From the NCBI RefSeq assembly GCF_017591435.1, contig NC_059299.1, positions 6,839,980 through 6,903,979 on the forward strand: a stretch of DNA of 64,000 nucleotides. Reading direction: 5' to 3'. Made by a program: the position numbers and the translations under genes. Numbering within the stretch: position 1 is the stretch's first letter; the number at the start of each line of letters is the position of its first letter. The notes under the pieces are model-generated. The model had not been told where the DNA came from. It did no database searches and saw only the letters and a list, made by a program, of their open reading frames with translations. This DNA comes from Portunus trituberculatus. Taxonomy: Eukaryota > Arthropoda > Malacostraca > Decapoda > Portunidae. Of the stretch, positions 20,087 through 30,329 are shown piece by piece.

Positions 20087-21462
20087 ACTTTACCTTGATA
20101 CATGTACGAGTCATAAAGTTCTAGAGGAGAGTTGACAGGGTTAGCTAGGGCCACTGGTTTCTTGTTCTCAAATGTGTTAGGTCTAGGGGCCACAAAAGAA
20201 AATTGACGTTGAGAACCCTTGCAATTTGGGTGTCTACATTTCTGGATCGTGTGACCTGGCTTCTTACAGTATGTACACCAGGGGGAATTATATGCATTTG
20301 GCGAGAATCCGGTTGGCTTACCACCCGCGCCCCCAAAACCTTCCCCAAAGGAGGACCTAACATTAGACAGTGAACCACGACCTCTACTACCCAGGGATCC
20401 CATCAACAAAGCAAACGCATCAGCCACTTTAGCGGCAGACATAAGATCACTCTCTCCCCGTTCTTCCACATGCCTCAGAATATTAAATGGTAACTTGTTC
20501 TTCCATTCTTCCAGGACCATTAGATTGAGCAACTCCGAAAAGGTGGTAATGTTAAGAGCGGCTAACCATTTCTTAAATTGTCTTAGTTTCTCACTAGCGA
20601 ATTCAACATAGGTGTGAGACTCTGGTTTCACATACTTTCGAAACTGCTGTCTGTATCCATCAGAAGTGATAGAGTAGGCGTCTAGAATGTTACCTTTGAT
20701 CTCTTCATATTCTACCTCATCACTAAGGCCGTTGTATACCCTATAAGCTTTTCCTACTAGCTTAGGGACAAGGAGAGACACCCACTGATCCTTGGGCCAT
20801 TTATTCCTATGAGCAATGCTCTCAAAAGCGCGAAATGACCCGTCAACATCAGATTCATCAAAAGGGGGAACTAGCGGAGCAGCTGTAGCAGGATTAAAGC
20901 TTGCTAACTGTTTCTTTATATCTATTTCTTCCCTCTAAACTTAGCGTCATTTCGTAGGGCTAACTCCTGAATTTCTAACTCTTTCTCCTGCCTTCTAAGT
21001 TGTAACTGAAATTCTCTCTTCTTTCTTTTCCTGTAATTCTCTCTCTTTTTCTGCCTGTAGTTGCATTTCTTTTGCTTTTTCTGCCTGTAGTTGCATTTGC
21101 TTCTTTTTCTGCCTGTAGTTGCATTTGTTTTCATGCATCCGGTATTCTAGTTTAAGCTTCTCAATTTCCCATTGACTTATCCTACTCTTATCCTGTTCTT
21201 CCTGGGGACTGTGTATTATAGTCCTCGTAGAGGCTGACATGGGAGTTAACTCTTCTATGGCATTTCCTAGCAACTGACCTTCTTGCACTAGATGTTCAAC
21301 AACTACATTCTTAATGACCTCTTTAGTCATCTGAGACGTGATGGGAACATCAAAATGTTTAGCGATGGCTTTCCATTGGTCCTTCTTTATATTAGCATAT
21401 TTAAGTTGTTCCAGAGAAGGGTCGGCACAAAAATCTTCAACGTTAAACTGAGCGGAAGCCAT
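20080..21462 (-). pseudogene. gag: gag polyprotein, SCAN-like capsid and CCHC zinc knuckle, frameshifted
   Basis: The start is the ATG at 21460-21462 (MASAQFNVEDFCAD). The first about 155 codons include a charged Q/K/E-rich coiled-coil-like stretch (roughly residues 95-150). The frame then shifts near 21020 and again near 20935. The capsid region follows (20920-20400): a VPPFDESDVD segment, then WPKDQWVSLLVPKLVGKAY and a DGYRQQFR motif, a pattern shared with SCAN-box-like gags of Gmr1-type elements. A CCHC knuckle, C-x2-C-x4-H-x4-C, lies at 20236-20277 and should bind genomic RNA. The frame stops about 50 codons later at 20080, where a missing base separates gag from protease. Gag would form the particle. 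The two frameshifts prevent a full-length product as the sequence stands. Confidence 0.88.
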
Positions 21463-22110
21463 ATTAAATAGATGTTAAACCACAACAAAAAAAATGATAA
21501 GCGAATTACTTAAGTGAGGAACTTGGCAGAGTGATAATAAAGGCAACCTTGAAATTACCTAGATTATACTTAAGTAAACACTTATGAGTACAATCACTAA
21601 TGAGGGGTAAACTAGAGAGTTACGGCATTAAGAGGGATCCGGATTACTCTAGTTACGAGACTTGAGAGTGAGGAGCGAATTGTACTGAGACTTGTTATTG
21701 ATAAGGAGGCGGATTAGTCTGAGAGACTAGTTAAAATGGCCGATTCTAACTAGCGAGAAAAATGATCCGCGAAGTGAGGGCATTGAGGGTTCGCATGAAC
21801 ATATGATGATCCCAACACTTGGATAACACTTATTACACACCTGCCTATGTGCAAAAATAGAGATAAGTGCTATCGGTGAACACGCCTTTCTACCTGGTTT
21901 CCTGCTCTACCACTGCTATGCGATACCAATGAAAGTCACGAAGCACGTTTAACCCAAAAGGAGCCACTTGAACGCACAAAGGTAAATTTAAACCACACGC
22001 AGAGTAAGTCACAGAAAAAAACACATCAGAGTCACAACACCACAGAAACACAAGCAATCACAGAAAAAAAGTCACTGGAAAAATGGAACACTGAACATGG
22101 GTTATAATGG
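21463..22110 (-). other. Retrotransposon 5' leader between PBS and gag
   Basis: About 650 bp with no coding frame of note between the primer-binding site and the gag ATG. It would hold the packaging signal and leader of the genomic RNA. I see no defined motif. Confidence 0.6.
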
Positions 22111-22127
22111 TCCTGTCACGGTCGCCA
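22111..22127 (-). other. Primer-binding site
   Basis: Two bases inside the 5' LTR the minus strand reads TGGCGACCGTGACAGGA. The leading TGG complements the universal tRNA 3' CCA. From memory this resembles the tRNA-Arg-type sites of 412/mdg1 elements; comparison with the host tRNA set would settle the primer. Confidence 0.8.
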
Positions 22128-22129
22128 AT

Positions 22130-22790
22130 TGTTACGTTCACCGGTTAAACTGGTAAGATTGGCATCGGAGAGCCGGTGAACAATAACAATAAAAAAAACA
22201 CTGCAGGTTCAACTGGTGAGGAAATGCAAAAGGGGGTCACTTTAAAAAGCTACTTTAATAACCCATAATGAAATTGACACATATATAACAAGAAACATGA
22301 AACACAGATATATAACATGAAACACAGGAAAATGACATACACATATACATATAACACAGTAATAAATACAACAATAAAGAACCCAACTTAATACCTAACA
22401 ATAATCCTAATCCTATATAGAGGCAATGTGGAAAACACGGACGAGGGAAGTGATACTTATGCGGTGTCGCAGTGGTGAAATGCTGGGTGATGGTTGATCC
22501 CACGGCAGAACCAAGAGGCGTTGTGTTCACTGGTTGAGGCTTGGATCTCAACTGCCAATCCAGAAAACCAAGAGCTGGCTCAACACTTTCGGTTGAGTCG
22601 AAAGGGGCCGCGTGAATCCAACTTCGGGACAGTAGCCGGGCTTCATGAAACGGTGACGTGGAAGGTTCACGAGACGGTGGCGTGGAAGGTTCACGAGACG
22701 GTGACGTGGAAGGGAGGCGGAGAGGTGGCGAACGAGGTAACAAGCGGAGGAGGTGATGGTAGTAATGCATGTTACGGGCGGGCCGTAACA
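22130..22790 (-). repeat. 5' LTR of the retrotransposon (right copy)
   Basis: Nearly identical to the 3' LTR and the same length; on the minus strand this is the copy that drives the element. Its outer end contains TGTTACGG-GCGGG-CCGTAACA, a perfect 8-bp hairpin. An open frame runs through most of the LTR on the minus strand and ends in a hydrophobic stretch, but with no family resemblance I treat it as incidental. Confidence 0.95.
22412..22421 (-). promoter_or_regulatory. TATA-like box in the right (5') LTR
   Basis: Same TCTATATAGG motif on the minus strand as in the left LTR. It lies about 285 bp from the inner edge of the 5' LTR, so it could set the start of the genomic RNA. Confidence 0.4.
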
Positions 22791-22794
22791 CTGG
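22791..22794. other. Target-site duplication, right (CTGG)
   Basis: CTGG directly after the CGTAACA end of the right LTR. The matched pair shows that both LTRs come from one integration event and not from recombination between two insertions. Confidence 0.85.
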
Positions 22795-22800
22795 TTCTTC

Positions 22801-22802
<2 letters not shown>

Positions 22803-22843
<41 letters not shown>
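22803..22843. repeat. (CT)20 microsatellite next to the retrotransposon
   Basis: Begins about 10 bp outside the right target duplication. The element inserted beside, not within, this array. Confidence 0.96.
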
Positions 22844-22846
<3 letters not shown>

Positions 22847-22988
22847 CTTGAATGCGAGGCGACCACTCCACGTATTCGATCCAATGGCGGGGCAGTATTG
22901 AGTTTGTATGGCATTACTCAGTAGGAAGGCACACAGGCGGCAACACACACACGAGGCACTGCAGAAGTTATACGTGTCAAAGGGATCA

Positions 22989-23107
<119 letters not shown>

Positions 23108-23133
23108 TGTGTTGATAGAGGAATGTCAGTTTT

Positions 23134-23139
<6 letters not shown>

Positions 23140-23176
<37 letters not shown>
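23140..23176. repeat. (CT)18 microsatellite
   Basis: Forms a potential hairpin partner with the GA array at 22990-23105. Confidence 0.96.
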
Positions 23177-23179
<3 letters not shown>

Positions 23180-23227
23180 GGTAGTATACGTAATTATTCA
23201 AAGAACAAACAAATTTTAGCATACAAG

Positions 23228-23228
<1 letters not shown>

Positions 23229-23299
<71 letters not shown>
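23229..23299. repeat. (GT)35 microsatellite
   Basis: Perfect GT array. Confidence 0.97.
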
Positions 23300-23529
23300 T
23301 ATCATGTGTGTCTACTGTTCAATTATACAATCTCCATGTACTATGCATACGACTAGCATACATTAATCTACGTTACAATTATGCAAGCAGTTCGAATATC
23401 AAGATTGACAAGGCGCGACGCTTTTACACGTACTGAGGGCGCTAGTCAGTGGAACATACTCTAAAATACTTTGATACTTTGCTCCTATTACTTTCAAAGG
23501 GGTCTAATTGAAGTTACTCTTAAGGGTGT

Positions 23530-23702
23530 TTTTATGATCCCAGTGTCAGATTAACAAAATATTTACTTAGTTAACATAAAAAACACTCTTGAAAATGCAG
23601 GATTCTCTAGTTGAAGTTACAGGTATTTTCAAGTGTGTCAGATTAACAAAATTTTTACATAGTTAACAGGAAAAACACTCATGAAAATCCAGGGTTCGTT
23701 GA
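23530..23702. repeat. Two-unit tandem duplication, 93 bp
   Basis: GTGTCAGATTAACAAAATAT at about 23541 and GTGTCAGATTAACAAAATTT at about 23634. Both are followed by AGTTAACA and AAAACACTC-TGAAAAT-CAGG blocks. Confidence 0.85.
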
Positions 23703-24763
23703 TATGGCAAAGTGTTTTTGTATACTGGTCAAGGTCACACGCCACTCAGGGCCGCGGGGACAAGGAGGGGCAGTGACAACAAGGACGCGGCTTCTCGGTA
23801 ATGACATTAATGACACACCTGCATATCGCTCATGTCACGTACCCTACTTTATTACAGACGGAAGGAAAGAAAAGAGGAATGAAAAATGGCAGAGTAATTG
23901 GAACAGGGAACAAGGAAAGTATATAATGAAAAAGTGACAGTAATTGCAACTGAAAAAAAAATATATATCATGGAAAGAACGGCAAAATAAGATCTGAGTG
24001 CAAAAAAATTGAAGCATATCGTGAAAAAAAAATTGAGAGTAATAGAAAAATGAAATGTGAAGAAAAACAATAGAAAATAAAAGTAAAATAAGTTAACAGC
24101 GAAAAGTTATTGTTATTGCTAGTAGCTCTCACAACACTGCACATGGCGTCCGCAAACCTTCTCTTCTCTATCTATTGTCTGTCTACTCCAGGGCAAGATA
24201 GCAAAACAAGCCAGCAAAACTTCTTATCTCAAGTCCGTTCTTTGCCTTGCCTTTTTATTTTTACCGTCCTTAGTTTGGTATTCTTTTCCTTTCTTCACCT
24301 ATTCATATCGATAGCTCTGAACTGCCTCCATGAAACTAAAAAAATAATTAGTTTGATAGAGTTAATAAGAACAAGAAAGAGGAAAAATCACAATCTATAT
24401 AATGATGAGGTTTAGTTGAGGTGAGTTGACGTTCCATTGGTAAAAGAAATATATATCTAACGCCACAAATACTTCATAAACTAATATAAAAAGTTGATGT
24501 GGATGTGAAGACACTTTAAACTCACTTTTACACTGTTTTTATAATAGACACTGGATATCCTTTTCATATTCTTTTTATTGCCTTTAGCGAGATCCCCTGT
24601 TACATTAAAAAGACTCTTATCCTCACTTTACAAGAAAGAAAGACATAATAGGGAACAAAACACTCTGCAACCTGATCCTCCGCCCGAGACTCACTCTTCG
24701 TAACTTTTGCAGTCTTCCTCTAATTTCCCGAATAAATCCTGAGAGAAAAGTTGGGTTTATGAA

Positions 24764-24766
<3 letters not shown>
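23703..24766. other. Unassigned AT-rich sequence
   Basis: More than 1 kb without recognisable genes. Short open frames (for example 24110-24415 plus) look like chance. Confidence 0.4.

Positions 24767-24853
<87 letters not shown>
24767..24853. repeat. (CT)43 microsatellite
   Basis: Perfect CT array. Confidence 0.97.
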
Positions 24854-24857
<4 letters not shown>

Positions 24858-24989
24858 CCAATTCACCGTTGCCACAATAACACGTTCCGCAGGACCTTCC
24901 GTTCCTTTTTCCAGGTCATTGTTATTCTAATTAGCCTTAGCATTTTTATTCCATGTTAATGTGTCCGCGGGCTAAGTGCTCCAATTGCT

Positions 24990-25605
24990 GCCTTGTCTGT
25001 ATGTCTGCCTGTCTGCCTGCCTGTCTGCCTATCTGTCTGCCTTCTTGCCTCCTTGCATACGTGCCTGCCTACCTGTCTATCTTTCTACCAGCTTGGTTAC
25101 CTGTCCATCTGCATGTCAGTCTACCTTACCTATCTACCTACCTGTCTACCTTGCTTGTCCATCTACCTGTCTATTTCCTTTACCTATCTACCTACTTGTC
25201 TATTCCTTCTGTCTGCCTTACCTTTCCATCTACCTCTTTATTTGTCTTACCTATCTACCTAACTGTCTATCTTTCTCTGTCTTATCTGTTTATCTACCTG
25301 TCCATTTGTCTTACTATGTATTTACCTGTCTATTTGTCTTACCTATCTATCTAACTGTCTATCTTCCTCTCCGCCTTGCCTGTTTATCTACTTGTCTATT
25401 TGTCTTACCTGTTTATCTACCTGTCTATTTGTCTCAACTATCTATCTATATGTCTACCTTTCTGTCCGGTTTACATGTCTCCTTACTTATCAATTTCGCT
25501 ACTTGTTTCTACTTTATCTCTCTTCTTGCTTGCTTATTGGTCCCTGCTTGCCTACCTGCTTATCTGTCTCTCTGCTCGCCCACCTGTCCACCTGCCTGCC
25601 TGCCG
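24990..25605. repeat. Imperfect tetranucleotide array (CTGC/CTGT/CTAC)
   Basis: About 615 bp of TGCCTGTCTGCC then TACCTGTCTATTTG-type units, with a diffuse higher-order period of 24-40 bp around CTTACCTATCTACCTA. The overlapping L/Y/C/S-rich open frames are artefacts of the tetranucleotide. Confidence 0.9.
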
Positions 25606-25639
25606 TGTTCGTGTGTGAGGGTCGTTGTCCTGCGCCACG

Positions 25640-26050
25640 CCCCGGTGTCCGCAGAGAAGCATATGCAGTAATTTAATTCGTATCCATTACTAACGACATA
25701 GCGAGGCGTCTTTCCTTTTATCATCTTCCCCTTCCTCTTCCTCTTCCTACTCTTTATTTCTCAGGTTCTCCTAATTCCTCTTTGTCCTGCCTAGACGTGT
25801 GTGTAAGCAAAGAAATTATTAAAGAAACACTATTACTATTACTACTGCTATTCATTTCATTACAGTTCCTGGCACTTCTATCGCCAGCTTATTAAGATTA
25901 CGTTAAATATTATGTGAAATCTATTATATCGTCAATTTTGAATTACATAGCTGAAATATAAATAACCATAAAAATGTCAGCCGAAAATAAATGACACTGC
26001 ATGAATTAGATGAAAATGAAAGATACATGGCTGGAATAACAACAAAATAG
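25640..26050. other. Unassigned AT-rich sequence
   Basis: Nothing recognised. Confidence 0.4.
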
Positions 26051-26059
26051 GTTATGAAT

Positions 26060-26083
26060 ACCACCACCACTATTACTACTACA

Positions 26084-26149
<66 letters not shown>

Positions 26150-26206
26150 GCTGCTGCTGCTACTACTACTACTACTACTACTACTGCTGCTACTACTACT
26201 ACTACT

Positions 26207-26282
<76 letters not shown>

Positions 26283-26283
26283 C

Positions 26284-26319
<36 letters not shown>

Positions 26320-26345
26320 CACCACCACCACCACCACCACCACCA
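26060..26345. repeat. Compound triplet array: CTA, CTG, CAA, CCA
   Basis: Successive blocks (CTA)n, (CTG)4, (CTA)n, (CAA)about 25, (CTA)10 and (CAC)about 15. All keep the same triplet phase, so one frame reads poly-Thr with Ala for about 100 codons. Confidence 0.95.
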
Positions 26346-26652
26346 TTACCCTAAACAAGTTCACAGTGAGAGAGAAACATCCTGGAAGAGTAAGGAAGGA
26401 TTAAGCCAGGGAAACCACAGCACACTGGCTTGGAATGTCTTAGCGAAAGGGGACACAAAGCCCGCACAGCCTCCCACCACAGCATTAACAGCAACAGCAA
26501 CAACAAGAACAGTAGAGGAGAAGCATCCACTTGGAACCAATAGCAGACTTCGAGAGACTCCACAACCATGAGGATTTTCTTTCCCTTCTTTCTTTTTATC
26601 AACAAAATCTCCTTGCCTTTCCTCCGCGAGATTGAGCAATACCAAGGAAAAG

Positions 26653-26811
<159 letters not shown>

Positions 26812-26887
26812 AAGGAAGGTAAAGCGAGCACCTCACAAAATACTTTTCCACGCAATTATGATGCTCGCACGCACTTACAAGCCCCGC

Positions 26888-26889
<2 letters not shown>

Positions 26890-26961
<72 letters not shown>
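26890..26961. repeat. (GT)36 microsatellite
   Basis: Perfect GT array. Confidence 0.97.
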
Positions 26962-26962
<1 letters not shown>

Positions 26963-27041
26963 GCGCTGACTCATGCGTGTGTACACACACAGACTTACTC
27001 ACAAAGATCTAATTGGTTTAATATACGAATACATCTTAAGG

Positions 27042-27042
<1 letters not shown>

Positions 27043-27116
<74 letters not shown>
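27043..27116. repeat. (GA)37 microsatellite
   Basis: Perfect GA array. Confidence 0.97.
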
Positions 27117-27119
<3 letters not shown>

Positions 27120-27213
27120 AGGGGTAGTTTTCTCTGTTATCTCTCCTTAACTCTACCCACGCATCGTTAACCTCACTAAATGTAATTATTCTGCAGCCTC
27201 GTCAGTACAGTCC

Positions 27214-27285
27214 CCTTCTTCTTCTTCTTCTTCTTCTTCTTCTTCTTCTTCTTCTTCTTCTTCTTCTTCTTCTTCTTCTTCTTCC
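27214..27285. repeat. (CTT)24 microsatellite
   Basis: Perfect CTT array. Confidence 0.97.
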
Positions 27286-27376
27286 TCATAGTAACGATGT
27301 CTTTCCCTCCCCTAAATTGTTGGTAACTTATTTTAACCTAATATTTTTGTATTCCTCTAAGGTCATGATTCCCACT

Positions 27377-27378
<2 letters not shown>

Positions 27379-27432
<54 letters not shown>
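27379..27432. repeat. (CT)27 microsatellite
   Basis: Perfect CT array. Confidence 0.97.
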
Positions 27433-27435
<3 letters not shown>

Positions 27436-27792
27436 CGTAAAGGTGATATATGCAAATGTGAGATGTTAAACGTAATTCTTTATGCTCAAGTCTGATTTAA
27501 TGACTCTGCTACTGCCGCGCTCCGAGGATAAATAACATGCACTTGGGCAACATACATTACTGCTCCACTGGGAAAGTGAAATTGTGTCCATCTGTGTAGC
27601 CATCATTCTGTCCGTCTGTGTGCTAAATAGAAAAAAAAAAAAAACAACTGAAATTCTACGTCTGTCTGCCTGTCTGTTCCCGGACAAAAAAAAAAAGTTG
27701 AATTGTGCTTGTCTCTCTTTCTCTCGTGTGGAAAAGTAAGATTCTGTCTGTTTATTTGTTTATCTGCCTGCCTGCCTGTCTGTCTCTCTCTC

Positions 27793-27798
<6 letters not shown>

Positions 27799-27830
<32 letters not shown>
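27799..27830. repeat. (TG)16 tail of SINE family A copy 2
   Basis: On the minus strand this is the (CA)n tail following the SINE body. Confidence 0.95.
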
Positions 27831-27833
<3 letters not shown>

Positions 27834-28122
27834 CACTGTTTGATCTGCTGCAGTCTCTGACGAGACAGCCAGACGTTACTCTACGGAACGAGCTCAGAGC
27901 TCATTATTTCCGATCTTCGGATAGGCCTGAGACCAGGCACACACCACACACCGGGACAACAAGGTCACAACTCCTCGATTTACATCCCGTACCTACTCAC
28001 TTCTAGGTGAACAGGGGCTACACGTGAAAGGAGACACACCCAAATATCTCCACCCGGCCGGAGAATCGAACCCCGGTCCTCTGGCTTGTGAAGCCAGCGC
28101 TCTAACCACTGAGCTACCGGGC
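27831..28122 (-). mobile_element. SINE family A, tRNA-Val-like head, copy 2
   Basis: Minus-strand copy of the 12045-12336 element with the same end points. The head is at 28052-28122 (A box, CAC anticodon loop, B box GGTTCGATTC). The body ends in ...CAGTGAAA followed by (CA)n, seen as (TG)n at 27799-27830. Again a CA/GT array (28123-28152) abuts the 5' head. Scattered substitutions only. Confidence 0.9.
28052..28122 (-). other. tRNA-Val(CAC)-like SINE head, copy 2
   Basis: Same 71-nt tRNA-like fold as copy 1, minus strand, with the T stem altered to CCGGG/TTCTC-like pairing at its 3' side. It is part of the SINE and not an independent tRNA gene. Confidence 0.75.
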
Positions 28123-28152
28123 GTGTGTGTATGTGTGTGTGTGTGTGTGTGC
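28123..28152. repeat. (GT)n next to the SINE head
   Basis: An interrupted GT array directly 5' of the tRNA-like head on the minus strand, matching the arrangement at copy 1. Confidence 0.92.
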
Positions 28153-28159
28153 GTGTCAT

Positions 28160-28489
28160 GTAATAAAAGCCTAGGTGTCTGCCAGAACAGGAAGCAACAG
28201 TAACAGCAACACAACACAACGCAACACACTGCAGGAATATACGAAGTGTCTGTATGGAAATCGGCGTCAGGTCCTCACTTCTCCACAACTCTCACGGTGT
28301 CCCCATCCTCCTCTGGAATCGACAGCACGCCTCAACCCGCCTCCTGCCGCGCGTAGATACATAATATTGAGGTGGAGAATAGAAGCGGATGTATTAATTT
28401 CCTTTTCCTTAACGCCACGGCCAGACGCACCACCAACGTCCTATTGGGAAAACTCCATCGTGGTCTAAGAAATGTGTGAGAATGTAGAG
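28160..28489. other. Unassigned unique sequence
   Basis: Higher GC than its surroundings; no gene recognised. Confidence 0.4.
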
Positions 28490-29190
28490 CGCAAGTGAGC
28501 TATTTCGACAGACGCATCGCTCATTGAGGACTACTATAATGTGTGAGAAATGAGTGAAAAACAGGGAAAAACAGGGGATTATTTTGACAGTATAGAAAAG
28601 TAGTAATTCTTAAGGAAGCTATTTTGACAGACGCATCGCTCATTGAGGATACTATAATGTGAAAGAAATGTGTGAAAGGAAGGGAAAAACAGGTGAAGTA
28701 TTTTGACAGTATAGAAAAATAGTAATTCTAAAGTAAAAAATAGCTTGTCAAATGCATGCTTTCCCATTTTTCATCACTCAAGAGAACTATTTTGACAGAA
28801 ACTACAATATGACAAAAAAAAAAAAAAAAAACCCTTGAAATTCGGGAAAAATAAGCGAACTATTTTGACAGTATAGAAAAGTGGCAATCCTTAACCCCTT
28901 TAGTACTAGGATTGATTTTTACCTTGAGTATTGGGTATGATAGACCATTTTATTTACATTCGGAAAGGTGTATGGAGGTCAGAGGATTAATGGCCATAGT
29001 CTCTCCACTATTTGAATGCCCACATAAGTTTCTGAAGCTGTATAAAATCACCAAATAGTCAGCAGAATGAATATGAAAAACGCGTCATGGTACTGAAAGG
29101 CTCAAGTAAAAAAAAAAAAAAAATGAAAAAACAAGTACACATGCATACTTTCCCGTTTCCGTCACTCAGTCTTACACAGTGTCAAGAGTC
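28490..29190. repeat. Degenerate tandem array (about 118-bp and longer units) split by MITE copy 4
   Basis: CTATTTTGACAGACGCATCG recurs near 28500 and 28618, and GACAGTATAGAAAA near 28586, 28704 and 28867. CATGCTTTCCCATTTTTCATC (28755) recurs as CATACTTTCCCGTTTCCGTC (29143) on the far side of the MITE. Confidence 0.82.
28891..29105 (-). mobile_element. TTAA-flanked MITE, copy 4 (inside a tandem-repeat unit)
   Basis: Begins TTAACCCCTTTAGTACTAGG and ends CGCGTCATGGTACTGAAAGG + CTCAAG. The right TTAA has become TCAA. It interrupts the 28490-29190 array: GTAATTCTAAAGTAAAA in an uninterrupted unit corresponds to GGCAATCCTTAA before the element and TCAAGTAAAA after it. Confidence 0.88.
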
Positions 29191-29285
29191 TTCCTAATAG
29201 TACTTCCTTCCCAGCCATTACCTTGTCTTCCGTGACGAGAAACACGAAGATGGGGACGAAAAAGTACACGAGAGACCGTCACTTA

Positions 29286-30190
29286 CCTGCTTGTACTTGC
29301 TAATTGCACATCTGTACCTAATAATTTATATACGGTACTTTTTCAAGCGCTCTGTCAGTCACCAGCGAGGACGAGGACGAAAAGGAAGAGATGGACTTTG
29401 AGTGGAGCGAGGAGACGGTAACATATCAGCGTATACATGTTAATTACACGCCTCTATCTAGCACTTTTCATATCGTTAATATTTATTACGCTTTCTGTCA
29501 CTCAGCCACGAGGATAAGGACGTGGGCGAGGAGGTACAGGGAAGAGGAGAGAGGAGTTCTTGTTCCCACTAATGATCACTTGTACTTCAGAGTTTTCATA
29601 GAGAGCTGGTTTTACATATTCACTTGCCAATGAACGAAAAAGGAAGGAGGAAAAAGAAAACGAAATATACATTGATTAGAAAAAAAAAACATACCTGCTT
29701 TTGTTTCCTAATTATACAACTATTCTTAATTTTCACACAGGTCTTATCTTTTGTATTCGCCTCACCTGTCAATCAACAAGAAAGGTGGGAACAGAAAACG
29801 TGGAGGTGGATATTGATTAAAGAAAGGAACACACCTGCTTGTACTTGCTAATTATTCAGCCGAGCCTTTTAATTTTCATGCAGATCTATTTTCGGCATTT
29901 TCTCCACCTGTCAATGTACCAAGAAGACGAGAACGGAACATGGAGATAAGACACTGATTAGATAAAGGAACACACCTGCTTATAGCCGCTAATTATTCAC
30001 CTGTACCTTCTCATTACCATAAACTTCTATTTCTGCACTCATTATCTGTCAATCACCAAAGCGAAAGACGAAAATAACACGGACTACAATTACAGAGAGG
30101 CATACCTGGCTGTCCTAATTAATCCCACATCTTTACCTGGCAATCATCATATGCACCTTATTTTTCAACCATCCCTTTACCTGTCCTTAC
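29286..30190. repeat. Degenerate tandem array, about 130-140 bp per unit, about seven units
   Basis: CCTGCTTGTACTTGCTAATT-type starts at about 29286, 29425 (weak), 29560 (weak), 29694, 29834, 29973 and 30106. Each is followed by a CACCTGTCAATCA-type block and an ACGAGAACGGAAC-type block. An old non-coding satellite-like array. Confidence 0.78.
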
Positions 30191-30329
30191 CTGTCAGCCA
30201 GCCACTGCCATCCCAGCAATGCACTAACAAGCATTCCACGTACTTTCTTCCTTTAGTTACCCTGTGAGGCGAGTTTTAGAGGTGAGCTTACGGTTTCATT
30301 ACGTTAGAATCCTCAGTAAAATAAACCAG

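Larger units (their letters stand above)
16794..22794 (-). mobile_element. Complete LTR retrotransposon, Ty3/gypsy, Gmr1-like domain order, carrying an innexin fragment
   Basis: Two 661-bp LTRs (16798-17458 and 22130-22790) flank an internal region of about 4.67 kb and are themselves flanked by the 4-bp direct repeat CTGG (16794-16797, 22791-22794). Read on the minus strand the order is 5' LTR, primer-binding site, gag (SCAN-like capsid, CCHC knuckle), protease (DTGA), integrase (HHCC, D-D-35-E, GPY/F), RT remnant, innexin fragment, last residues of RNase H, polypurine tract, 3' LTR. Integrase upstream of RT is the copia-like order known in Ty3/gypsy only from Gmr1-like elements. The RT catalytic box and nearly all RNase H are missing, so the element is non-autonomous. 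About a dozen 1-nt frameshifts interrupt gag-pol. Structure is read directly from the sequence; the Gmr1-like placement rests on domain order and motif resemblance. Confidence 0.95.

Noticed and set aside
22255..22790. Long minus-strand open frame through the LTR with a hydrophobic tail
   Set aside because: LTRs contain no known gene of this kind, there is no homology, and the frame also continues into an unrelated flanking (CT)n array.
24953..25671. Cysteine/leucine/tyrosine-rich membrane-like protein (231 codons)
   Set aside because: Tetranucleotide CTGT/CTAC array; similar frames occur in all three phases.
26054..26404. Poly-threonine protein
   Set aside because: Compound CTA/CAA/CCA triplet array; no start context or unique sequence.
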